A stretch of DNA of 64,000 bases, taken from contig NZ_CP078078.1 in the NCBI RefSeq assembly GCF_023101205.1, forward strand, positions 2,179,411 through 2,243,410, written 5' to 3'. Positions within the stretch are counted from its first letter, which is position 1; each line of letters opens with the position of its first letter. This document shows, in pieces, positions 26,555 to 34,750 of the stretch. The notes below the pieces were generated by a model. That model did no database searches. It saw nothing but the letters and a program-made list of their open reading frames with translations, and was not told the DNA's origin. This DNA is from Microbacterium aurugineum (lineage in GTDB: Bacteria > Actinomycetota > Actinomycetes > Actinomycetales > Microbacteriaceae). A program made the translations under genes and the position numbers.

Positions 26555-27421
26555 ATGCCGCTCACTCCCCCGATCCTCACGCGCGTGGACCCGAACGCGC
26601 CACTGCTGTGGCGCGACGAATGCACGCTCCAGCTCGGCTACGACAGTGCCCTGAGCTTCGATGCGGTCGCCCCCTGGGTGGAGCGCCTCCTCAGCCGCCT
26701 GCGCTCGTCCTTCCGCCGGGGATCGTTCGACGTGATCGCCCATGCCGCCGGCGCCCCGCGCGAAGAGGCTCGCGCCCTGCTCGCCCGGGTGGAGCCGCTC
26801 CTGGTCGATGAGCCAGCCGCGGCCCGCCCCGCCTGGGTCGAGAGCATCGGCATCTCCGACGGCAGGTGCGAATACCGCGTGCGGGAGTCGCTCGTGGACG
26901 AGGGCATCACCCTCGTCGATCCTGCTCAGCCACCCGCTGTCGCCGTCGTGCTCGTGCGAGGTGCCGCCGCCGCTCTGCCGTTCGCCCGCTTCCTCCGTGA
27001 CGACATCCCGCACCTTCCCGTGTCGTTCGAACCGGGACGCGTGACCGTCGGCCCCCTCGTCATCCCCGGAGCGTCCGCGTGCCTCGCCTGCCGGGACGCA
27101 CACGCCACGGATCTCGACCCGGCCTGGCCCCTGCTGCACGCACAGCTGATCGGTCGCGATCCCGGGCCGATCCGCGCGGTGCAGGTCGCCGAGGCCGGAC
27201 GGATCGCCGCAGTGCTCCTGGGGGAACATCCGGCTTCGGAGAGCCGTATCGCGCAGGTCAGCGCCGACGGCTCGATCGGGTGGCATTCGGTGAGGTTTCA
27301 CGAAGAATGCCGGTGCCGCGAGCCGTGGTCCCCATCTCAGCGAGGAACCTCGACGGAGACCGCTCTCCCCGCCCCGCCGTTCTCGCCCACGACAGCGACA
27401 GCGTCCTCGCGGCGCGCGTGA
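26555..27421 (+). CDS. Stand-alone cyclodehydratase/ThiF (E1)-like protein
   Basis: 288 aa from the ATG at 26555. The N-terminal half resembles the leader-peptide-binding region of ocin-ThiF-like proteins. The second half has DDIPHLPVSFEPGRVTVGPL, then VIPGASACLACRDAHATDLDPAWPLLHAQL, the PCLxCxDLHRxDRDPAWP signature of azole cyclodehydratase partner proteins. Two Cys pairs (CLAC and, near residue 252, CRC) probably hold zinc. No YcaO cyclodehydratase, dehydrogenase or precursor peptide is nearby. The gene sits where mycobacteria have Rv3196. The last 164 bases overlap the 3' end of the opposite helicase gene. Role unknown; an adenylating role is not supported because no GxGxxG is clear. Confidence 0.7.
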   Translation: MPLTPPILTRVDPNAPLLWRDECTLQLGYDSALSFDAVAPWVERLLSRLRSSFRRGSFDVIAHAAGAPREEARALLARVEPLLVDEPAAARPAWVESIGISDGRCEYRVRESLVDEGITLVDPAQPPAVAVVLVRGAAAALPFARFLRDDIPHLPVSFEPGRVTVGPLVIPGASACLACRDAHATDLDPAWPLLHAQLIGRDPGPIRAVQVAEAGRIAAVLLGEHPASESRIAQVSADGSIGWHSVRFHEECRCREPWSPSQRGTSTETALPAPPFSPTTATASSRRA

Positions 27422-28979
27422 CACCGACGTAGGCCAGGCGCCGCTCCTCATCGACCGATTCGAAGCTCGTCGCGTAGGAGATCGGCAACGACCCCTCGGC
27501 CCACCCGGCGAGGTGCACGTGGGGCCACTCGAGGCCCTTCGCCGCATGCAGGGTAGATAGGGTCACCGTGCGCATCGTGGGCTCGTGCTGGTCTTTCGCG
27601 CGGGCCATGAGCGCGTCGCTGAAGCTGCGCAGATCCGCCTCGGGACCGGCATCCTCCGCGAGGCGCAGGATGGCACGACGCGCCTCCCATCCGCCGCGCT
27701 GCGCACCGCCCGCAGCCGGCGGCTCCTCCGTGAGACCGAGCTCGCGCAGGACCCGCTGGACCGCGGGGAGGAACCCGTGCTCGGAGGGAGCCACGGCGGC
27801 CGCCCGCAGCGCCAGGATGGCCTGACGCACCTCCGGCATCGCGAAGAAACGAGTACCCCCCAGCACCGTCGTCGCGATGCCCTCGGCCGCGAGCGCCTGC
27901 TGCAGGACCGCGGACTGGGCGTGCGCGCGGTAGAGGACCGCGATCTCCGAGGGCGATGCCCCTGCGGCGAGCTGAGCCGAGATCGAGGCCGCTATCCCCG
28001 CGGCCTCCTCGCTCTCGGAGTCGTACGCGGTCACGGTGGGTGCATCGGCCGTGAACTGCTCGCGCGCGGGCACGAGCTCGAGCGCACCGGGACGTCCGTG
28101 CATCAGCGCGTTCGCCACGGTCAGGATCGGCGCCTGGGAACGATAGTTCGTCTCCAACCGCACCACCGTGGCGTCGGGGTGACGACGCTCGAACTCGAGC
28201 AGGAAGCGCTGGTCGGCGCCGGCGAAGGAATAGATCGTCTGGCTGGCGTCTCCGACCACACAGATGTCGTGCCGATCTCCCAGCCAGAGTTCGAGCAGCC
28301 GGTTCTGCAGCGGTGAGACGTCTTGGAACTCGTCGACCGTGAAGTGCCGGTACTGCTCGTGGACGGATGCGGCGACCCGTGGCTCCGTCTCCAGCATCCC
28401 CGCGCAGGCGAGGAGCACGTCTTCGAAATCGAGCTGACGGCGGTCGTCCTTCAATGCCTCGTACCCGCGCATCAGTTCGATGAGCTGACCGGTGTCCACT
28501 CCGCTGATCGGACGGTCGAGCGCCGCATACTGGTCGATCGAGAGCATCGAGACCTTGCGCCACTCGATCTCGGAGGCGATGTCGCGGAGAGTCGCGGTGC
28601 TGGGCCGCAACCGGATCGCATCGGCCGCCTGCCCCAGCATCCGTACCTTGTTGTCGATGATCGACGGAGCGGGCGAACCCGCGAGCGTCGGCCAGAAGAA
28701 ATTCAGTTGCGCGAGCGCGGTCGCGTGAAACGTCCGAGCGGCGACTCCCTCGACGCCGAGCGCCCGCAGACGCCCTCTCAGCTCGCCGGCGGCCTTGGCC
28801 GTGAACGTGACCGCCATGACGCGGGAGGGCGAATAGGCCCCGGTATCGACGCCGTGGGCGATGCGATGCGTGATGACGCGCGTCTTCCCCGTACCTGCGC
28901 CCGCGAGCACGGCCACGGGTCCGCGCAGGACCGATGCTGCCGCTCGCTGCCGCTCGTCGAGGGCATCGAGTGCGCTCAC
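27258..28979 (-). CDS. UvrD/PcrA-type ATP-dependent helicase, short form (UvrD2-like)
   Basis: 573 aa from a GTG that overlaps the nudC stop (GTGA, 28976-28979). Superfamily 1A motifs are complete: LAGAGTGKT (Walker A, residues 26-33), VTFTAKAAGEL, HFTVDEFQDVSPLQ (Walker B), VVGDASQTIYSFAGAD, ETNYRSQ, VTLSTLHAAKGLEW and YVGVTRA. The protein ends soon after motif VI, whereas UvrD2 of mycobacteria continues into an HRDC domain (about 700 aa). It probably unwinds DNA 3'-5' in repair. Translationally coupled to nudC. The 3' end is antisense to the E1-like gene. Confidence 0.92.
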   Translation of the reverse strand: MSALDALDERQRAAASVLRGPVAVLAGAGTGKTRVITHRIAHGVDTGAYSPSRVMAVTFTAKAAGELRGRLRALGVEGVAARTFHATALAQLNFFWPTLAGSPAPSIIDNKVRMLGQAADAIRLRPSTATLRDIASEIEWRKVSMLSIDQYAALDRPISGVDTGQLIELMRGYEALKDDRRQLDFEDVLLACAGMLETEPRVAASVHEQYRHFTVDEFQDVSPLQNRLLELWLGDRHDICVVGDASQTIYSFAGADQRFLLEFERRHPDATVVRLETNYRSQAPILTVANALMHGRPGALELVPAREQFTADAPTVTAYDSESEEAAGIAASISAQLAAGASPSEIAVLYRAHAQSAVLQQALAAEGIATTVLGGTRFFAMPEVRQAILALRAAAVAPSEHGFLPAVQRVLRELGLTEEPPAAGGAQRGGWEARRAILRLAEDAGPEADLRSFSDALMARAKDQHEPTMRTVTLSTLHAAKGLEWPHVHLAGWAEGSLPISYATSFESVDEERRLAYVGVTRAARTLSLSWARTAGRGERSPSRFLAEMGTTARGTGILRETSPNATRSSRRR

Positions 28980-29857
28980 GCGCGCTCCTCGTACCAGTCG
29001 ACGATCAACGCGCGGGCGATCGACGCGGGCCCGGGGAGGCCCACCGGTCCCCGCCCTGCCAGCGCGGAGCCGATCTCCGCGCGGGAGAACCAGCGCACGT
29101 CGATGATCTCCTCACCATCGGCGAGCGCAGCGGACTCCTCGTCCACGACGGCCCGGAAGCCGACCATGAGGGAACGCGGGAACGGCCAGGCCTGCGAGGA
29201 GACGTACCGCAGCGACGACAGCCGCACGCCCGACTCCTCCTCGATCTCCCGGTGCACGGTCGACTCGAGCGACTCCCCTGCCTCGGTGAACCCGGCGAAA
29301 CAGGAGTACATGCGACCGCCCCAGTTCGCGTTCGCTCCGAGCAGCAGCCGCTCGCCGTCACGGCTCTCGACCACGACGATCACCGCCGGGTCGGTGCGGG
29401 GGAAGTGCTCGCGAGCGCACACCATGCACCGTCGTGACCACCCCGCCTGCCGCAGCTCCGTCCCACCCCCGCATGTCGGGCAGAACGGCGCATCGCGGAG
29501 CCAGCCGGCGAGGGCGATGGCGCCGATGAGGAGTTCGGACTCCTGATCGTCGATACGGCCGCCGAGGTCGCGGAGCCCGAGCCAGATCTCATCCGGCGCC
29601 GCGTCGAGGGAATCGGTCTCCGGAGGGGCTGCGGCGAGGAGCACCACTGCACCATCGGAATCCCGTCCGAGCAGAGCCCAGGTGGCTTCGACGACGGCCG
29701 AGGGAGGAACCCGCAGCAACGTCGAATCGACCACCCGGACGCGCCCTTCACGGACGACGATCACGCGGGTGGCGGGGTCTTCTCGGAGGCGTTCGAGGAC
29801 GTCCGCCTCATCGCGGAGTTCGGCTGCACGGTCGAGAGACGGGCGCTGACTGGTCAT
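28976..29857 (-). CDS. nudC: NAD(+) diphosphatase (NUDIX)
   Basis: 293 aa from ATG. An N-terminal domain is followed by a four-Cys zinc site (FCPTCGG...RRCMVCAREHFPRTDP), the Nudix box GFTEAGESLESTVHREIEEES, and the NudC array SQAWPFPRSLMVGF (SQPWPFPxS in other members). It hydrolyses NAD+/NADH to NMN(H) and AMP and can remove NAD caps from RNA. Operonic with the helicase gene downstream. Complete and of normal length. The nudC-uvrD2 adjacency is also found in mycobacteria. Confidence 0.95.
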   Translation of the reverse strand: MTSQRPSLDRAAELRDEADVLERLREDPATRVIVVREGRVRVVDSTLLRVPPSAVVEATWALLGRDSDGAVVLLAAAPPETDSLDAAPDEIWLGLRDLGGRIDDQESELLIGAIALAGWLRDAPFCPTCGGGTELRQAGWSRRCMVCAREHFPRTDPAVIVVVESRDGERLLLGANANWGGRMYSCFAGFTEAGESLESTVHREIEEESGVRLSSLRYVSSQAWPFPRSLMVGFRAVVDEESAALADGEEIIDVRWFSRAEIGSALAGRGPVGLPGPASIARALIVDWYEERA

Positions 29858-29909
29858 CGACTCCCTCTTTCACGGGCGTGGCGGAGGCGGGACCGCCCCT
29901 GAGCCGACC

Positions 29910-29921
29910 TACCCTGGGGGC
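29910..29921 (+). promoter_or_regulatory. Leaderless -10 box (TACCCT)
   Basis: TACCCT at 29910-29915, six bases (GGGGGC), then the ATG at 29922. Confidence 0.55.
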
Positions 29922-31295
29922 ATGGGACGCTCTCCTTTCACTCTAGCCGCGGCAGTGACCGCTGCACTGCCCGGGGCGGAGGTCACGGGGGCGCGCCGTC
30001 TGAGCGCCGATGGCGATGGACGGTTCGACTCGGCGATCGCCACTCTCACCGATGGCCGTGAGCTCGCGATCCGCGTCGCCGACGATGACGAGACAGCGCG
30101 GGAACTGGCTGCCGAAGCGCTCGCCCTGCGCGCGCTGACCGACGGGGCACGCGCCATGCTCCCCTTCCGTGCCCCGGCCTACATCGGCGAGACTCGGCTC
30201 GGCGAAGGACGTGCTCTCGTCACCGAACTCCTCCCCGGATTCCAGATCGAGGCGGCCATGGTGCCCGCCGGTCGCGGCGCCGCGGAGTCCATGGGCGCCT
30301 CGATCGCCGCCGTCCATGGTCTACCCACCTCGGTCGTGCGCGGTGCCGGTCTCGCCACGCGCAGCGCCGAGGAGAGCCGCGCAGAGCTGGAGCGCCTGGT
30401 CGACACCGCGGCCGCCACCGGCCGCGTCCCCGCGCGCCTCACCGTGCGGTGGCGTGACGCCGTGGCCGACGATGAGCTGTGGCGCTTCGAATCCACCGTC
30501 GTCCTGGGCGGCGTGCAGGCGACCTCCTTCCTGTTCGACGATCACCCCGAGCGCGGCCCCGAGGTGGTCGGCGTGGTCGGCTGGCACGGCCTCTCGGTAG
30601 GAGACCCTGCCCTCGACCTCTCCTGGTTGTCCGCTGCACCGGACGCCGCCGAAGACGTCCAGCGCGCGTATTCTCGCGCGATCGACCGGGCGCCGGACGC
30701 CGGCCTCGAGGTGCGCGCCCGCCTTCTCGCCGAGCTGGAGTTCGCCCGCTGGCTCGTGCACGGCGACGCGATGCATCGGCCCGACATCGTCGACGATGCG
30801 GCGTCCCTGCTGGAGGCACTCGCCGAGGGACTGCGCACCGACGACCTCGCCATCATCGACGCCCGAGGTGTCGGCGTCGACTCCGCACTCGATGCTCTCG
30901 ACCGCGTGCCGAAGGACGCCGTCGCCGAGGTCGACACGTCGATGCACACCGATGCGTACAACCCCGAGGAGCTGTGGGCGGACTCGGCGGACTCGGCGGA
31001 CGGGGAAGACACGGTGACCGCGTCCTCCGCCGAACCGACCGCGACCGTGCCCGGCGAGCGCATCGACGACGCCGACCGTCGTGCCGGAATGCTGGATATC
31101 GAGACCGAAGACCTCTCCGGGGTCGCGAGCCTGTTCGCCGGGACGAGCGGTCCGGCCGGCGCGCGCGAGGACTCCCACCCGCGTCCCCCGCGATCCGACG
31201 ACGAGTACGGCGATTTCGACGAGAACGACTCGGACGAGGCTCAGCGGGCGGCGCGCGCGGCGCTCCAGCGCTGGAAGAGCTCTTCCTCGGAGTAG
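29922..31295 (+). CDS. APH-fold protein lacking phosphotransferase catalytic residues
   Basis: 457 aa. The N-lobe (LAIRVADDDETARELAAEALAL) and C-lobe follow the aminoglycoside/macrolide phosphotransferase fold (LVTELLPGFQIE, IAAVHGLP, VGWHGLSVGDPALDLSWLS). Where active members have HGDLxxxN, this protein has STVVLGGVQATSFLF, and where they have IDW/DFG it has VVGWHG, so the catalytic Asp, Asn and metal Asp appear lost. About 130 residues of acidic, disordered-looking tail follow, rich in Asp/Glu. It is therefore probably a pseudokinase-like binding protein, not a drug-resistance enzyme. The last 55 bases overlap the 3' end of the convergent adnB gene. Confidence 0.75.
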   Translation: MGRSPFTLAAAVTAALPGAEVTGARRLSADGDGRFDSAIATLTDGRELAIRVADDDETARELAAEALALRALTDGARAMLPFRAPAYIGETRLGEGRALVTELLPGFQIEAAMVPAGRGAAESMGASIAAVHGLPTSVVRGAGLATRSAEESRAELERLVDTAAATGRVPARLTVRWRDAVADDELWRFESTVVLGGVQATSFLFDDHPERGPEVVGVVGWHGLSVGDPALDLSWLSAAPDAAEDVQRAYSRAIDRAPDAGLEVRARLLAELEFARWLVHGDAMHRPDIVDDAASLLEALAEGLRTDDLAIIDARGVGVDSALDALDRVPKDAVAEVDTSMHTDAYNPEELWADSADSADGEDTVTASSAEPTATVPGERIDDADRRAGMLDIETEDLSGVASLFAGTSGPAGAREDSHPRPPRSDDEYGDFDENDSDEAQRAARAALQRWKSSSSE

Positions 31296-34200
31296 ACCCG
31301 GTCGCCGCGGATGATCAGGTCATCCGCCACGTAGTACAGCGCGACGTCGATCGCCTCCAGCGGCACGTCGTACCGCCGGTGGTATGCGAGTCGATAGAGC
31401 GCGAGCTGCAGCATCCGCTCGTCGCGCTCCTTCGCCGTGCGCGGAGCCCTGCCCGTCTTCCAGTCCACGATCTCGATGCGATCACCGCGATCGGCACGCC
31501 GGTATACGGCATCGAGCTTGCAGATGACGATGTGTGCCGCTCCCGCATCGACGTCCGGCAACCCGGCGCCGAGGGCGAAGTCGATCTCGATCTCCACCGC
31601 GATCGGCTGCAGCGGGCCCCACTCACTGCGCTCGAACGTCGCCTGGAGGACCGCGAGATCCGCGGCATCCGCCGATGCCCCCGGCGCGTCGATCGCCGCC
31701 GTCGCTCCGACCGCAAGCTCCGGGGCGACCTCGTCTTCGTCCACCTCCCAAAGCGCCTCGTCCACACGCGTGCCGACGCCGACGAGTTCGGATCTCTGTT
31801 CCACCCACGCATGGAAGAGGGTGCCGAGGCGGGTCTGTCGGTACGGTCTCTCCGGCATCGGCCGGACGATCGACGACAGCGTGCCGGAGAAATCCGTCAC
31901 GTAGTCCTTGAACCGCGATGCCGGCACACGGGTCGGGGCCTCGGCGTCGTTCCCGCGTTGCCGGGCGGCACGTTCGGCCAACAATCGCGTGAGCTCGATC
32001 GACGGCTCGGCGGCACCGACACGGACCGCCTCGTCGACGGCCCTCGCTGCCGCCGAGACGGTCGCGCGCCGGGCACCCAGCGGGTCGAGCGGCCAATGCA
32101 GGGTCGATCCGGGACCGTCGTAAGGGTTGTCGTCGGGATCCACTGGGGCGATCGGCTCGACTCCCACCACTTCCATCGCCTCGACCAGGTACGGGCTCGG
32201 CGTCCGTGGCGCCTTCTGGCCCGCCCAATGTGCGCCGCTGAGCAGGAGATCGGTCCGCGCACGTGTCACTGCGACGTAGGCGAGACGCCGCTCCTCCTGC
32301 TGCTGATACGCCCGGTACGCGTCCTTGAAGCGCTTGAGCGCGCCGCCCAGCGGATTCGCCTTCGTCGCGCCGCCTGACAATGAGGCCTGTGCGAGCTTCT
32401 GCCTCTTCTGCGGATCGGTCTCCTCCCCCATCGCCTCGACGGGGTCCCACTCGAAGCGAGGGAGCGCATCCCGATCACCGCGGAGGGCGAACGGAACCAC
32501 ACCGAAGCCGAACCACCCCGAAGTGTCGGAGACACGGCTGGGGAGCTCGTCGACCACGAGACGCACGACGGCGACCGCATCCCATTCCAGGCCTTTCGAG
32601 CCGTGGATGGTCAGCAGCTGCACGACACCCGGCTCCGGAGGCTCAGGGCGCGGCATCAGCTCGTCGGTGCTCTCGGCCTTGTCGAGCCACGCCAACAGGC
32701 TCCCGATGCTCCCTCGCTCGTCGGCCGCGAGGAAGGCCCGCACCTCGTCCGTGAACGCCCGCAGTTGCGTGGCGGCGATCCGGGCCGGGCCTCGTGTCTC
32801 GTTGGCGGCCAGTTCGATGTCGAGTCGGAGCTCGAGTTCGATGAGACGGATCAGTTCCGGGATCGGTTGCGACGCCGCCCGCCGGAGCCGTTCCAGCATC
32901 TCCCCCGCGGCACGGACGCGTGCACGTCCGTCCGGGCTGATCGTCTCGAGCAGACGGTAGTCATCACGCACCGCGCGCACCACGTCGACCGCGTCGACGA
33001 TGGACACCGCCTCATCGGCACCGCGCGAGGAACGCAACCGCGCGCGCACCTCTTCCGGCAGCGGTGCCAACGCGGTGTCTCGCTCCGAGAGCGCGCGACC
33101 GAGGTCGTAGAGGGCGGCCATGTCGGCGACCCCCACCCCGAAGCGGGGTCCCGTGAGGAGGCGGATGAGGGCGGACCCCGCCGTGGGGTCGTGCACGACC
33201 CGGAGTGTCGAGACGACATCGACCACCTCGGGAGTCGCGAGCAGCCCGCCCAGGCCGAGGATGCGGTGCGGGATGCCCCGCGCGGCGAGTGCAGCCGCGA
33301 AAGTCTGCATGTGACGCTTCGACCGGAACAGGATCGCACCGGTGTGCGGACGCAGACTCTGCGCAGCACCGACCCCGCGCGCCTCATGCTCCTCCCTCCG
33401 CGCGGCGAACCAATCCGCGACGGCGGAGGCCTCGTCATCGACCGTGAACGCGTACTCGACGGACACCGAGCCGTCCCCCGCTCCGGGACGCGGCTCGAGG
33501 GGCGGCACGTCGAGTCCCGGCCGCTGCAGGGGCTCGAGCACACGGTTGGCGATGCCGAGGATGCCGCGGTCGTTGCGCCAGCTCGTCATGAGGCTGTAGG
33601 TCTGCGCCGTTCCGGTGCCCGAGAACGTCCGCGAGAAGGCGTAGAGGTTGTCGGCGCTCGCACCGCGCCAGCCGTAGATGGACTGGTGGGGGTCGCCGAC
33701 CGCCATCACCGCGGAGTCCCGGAAGAGTTCGGCGAGGAAGCGGGTCTGGATGACCGACGTGTCCTGGTACTCGTCGAGCAGCACGACACGATGCTGCTCC
33801 CGAAGCTCGTCGCGCACGTCGGGCGCGGACTCGACGATGTCGTATGCACCACCCACCTGATCGGCGAAGTCGAGCACGCCGCGGCGCTCCTTCTCGGCGA
33901 TGTAGTCACGCACCAGACGGGAGAGCGTCGGCAGGCTGAGCAGGTTCACGGCCGCCTTCTCCACGTCGGCATTGCCCCGGTAGGGCGCGAAGGCGAGTGC
34001 CTGGTCCCGCACGATCCGTTCTGCCGCCTCCAGGTCGACTCGATGGTCGAGGGCGTCGCCGGCGAGGCGCTGGACCGCGTCGATGATCGTGCCGAGCGCG
34101 AAGTCGATGTTCTCCAGCTCAGGAAGATCGCTGCGGAGCACGACCTCACGGGCCAGCATCCAGGAGGCGGCCTGGCTGAGCATGGCCACGTCGGGATCAC

Positions 34201-34750
34201 GGCCGATGCGCGCAGCATGTTCGCGGACGATCCCGTCGGCGAAGGCGTTGTAGGTCGACACCCGCGGACGGATCATCACGTCTTCCGCCGCGCGGGGAAT
34301 CGCAGGGTCCCACCCGGTGCCGTGATGAGCGGCGAGCTCGTCGAGGACATGCGTGCGCACCACCTCGCGCTGCCGCCCCTCGGCGGACTCCTCGACCCGG
34401 CGAAGGGAGCCGTCGGCCACGATCTGCGCCAGATGGGGCAGCAGGCCCCGGTGGCCGTACTCGTCGATGACCGCCAAGCGGTGGCCTATCCGTTCCGCGA
34501 GTTCTCCCGCGGCCTTGCGGGTGAACGTGAGTCCGAGGATCTCGTCACGTCGTACGTGTCCGTTCGCGACGAGCCACACCACTCGCCCGGACATGGTCTC
34601 GGTCTTGCCGCTGCCTGCTCCGGCGACGACGAGCGCCGGCTCCAGGGGCGCCTCGATCACCCGCTGCTGCGCGGGTGTGGGCGGAGGCTGTCCGAGCGCG
34701 GCCGCGATGTCGGTCGCAGAGATCCCCTCGCCGCCGCTCCACCCGGTCAT
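31241..34750 (-). CDS. adnB: AdnB-like helicase-nuclease subunit
   Basis: 1,169 aa from the ATG at 34750, overlapping the adnA stop (ATGA). UvrD-type motor: VVAGAGSGKTETM (Walker A, 43-50), LTFTRKAAGEL, VVLLDEYQDTS, AVGDPHQSIYGWRGA, LLTIHGSKGLEWD, LAYVAVTRAR. The C-terminal RecB-family nuclease shows RIEIVDWKTGRAPRT near residue 1095 and QLALYRLAY further on, the D-(x)-K and Q/Y motifs. With AdnA it forms the double-strand-break resection motor-nuclease of actinobacteria. Length is close to mycobacterial AdnB (about 1,100). Both motor and nuclease look intact. Confidence 0.88.
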   Translation of the reverse strand: MTGWSGGEGISATDIAAALGQPPPTPAQQRVIEAPLEPALVVAGAGSGKTETMSGRVVWLVANGHVRRDEILGLTFTRKAAGELAERIGHRLAVIDEYGHRGLLPHLAQIVADGSLRRVEESAEGRQREVVRTHVLDELAAHHGTGWDPAIPRAAEDVMIRPRVSTYNAFADGIVREHAARIGRDPDVAMLSQAASWMLAREVVLRSDLPELENIDFALGTIIDAVQRLAGDALDHRVDLEAAERIVRDQALAFAPYRGNADVEKAAVNLLSLPTLSRLVRDYIAEKERRGVLDFADQVGGAYDIVESAPDVRDELREQHRVVLLDEYQDTSVIQTRFLAELFRDSAVMAVGDPHQSIYGWRGASADNLYAFSRTFSGTGTAQTYSLMTSWRNDRGILGIANRVLEPLQRPGLDVPPLEPRPGAGDGSVSVEYAFTVDDEASAVADWFAARREEHEARGVGAAQSLRPHTGAILFRSKRHMQTFAAALAARGIPHRILGLGGLLATPEVVDVVSTLRVVHDPTAGSALIRLLTGPRFGVGVADMAALYDLGRALSERDTALAPLPEEVRARLRSSRGADEAVSIVDAVDVVRAVRDDYRLLETISPDGRARVRAAGEMLERLRRAASQPIPELIRLIELELRLDIELAANETRGPARIAATQLRAFTDEVRAFLAADERGSIGSLLAWLDKAESTDELMPRPEPPEPGVVQLLTIHGSKGLEWDAVAVVRLVVDELPSRVSDTSGWFGFGVVPFALRGDRDALPRFEWDPVEAMGEETDPQKRQKLAQASLSGGATKANPLGGALKRFKDAYRAYQQQEERRLAYVAVTRARTDLLLSGAHWAGQKAPRTPSPYLVEAMEVVGVEPIAPVDPDDNPYDGPGSTLHWPLDPLGARRATVSAAARAVDEAVRVGAAEPSIELTRLLAERAARQRGNDAEAPTRVPASRFKDYVTDFSGTLSSIVRPMPERPYRQTRLGTLFHAWVEQRSELVGVGTRVDEALWEVDEDEVAPELAVGATAAIDAPGASADAADLAVLQATFERSEWGPLQPIAVEIEIDFALGAGLPDVDAGAAHIVICKLDAVYRRADRGDRIEIVDWKTGRAPRTAKERDERMLQLALYRLAYHRRYDVPLEAIDVALYYVADDLIIRGDRVYSEEELFQRWSAARAAR

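Noticed and set aside
29922..31295. Macrolide-resistance phosphotransferase
   Set aside because: The HGD/N catalytic loop and metal Asp are missing, so resistance by phosphorylation is not supported.
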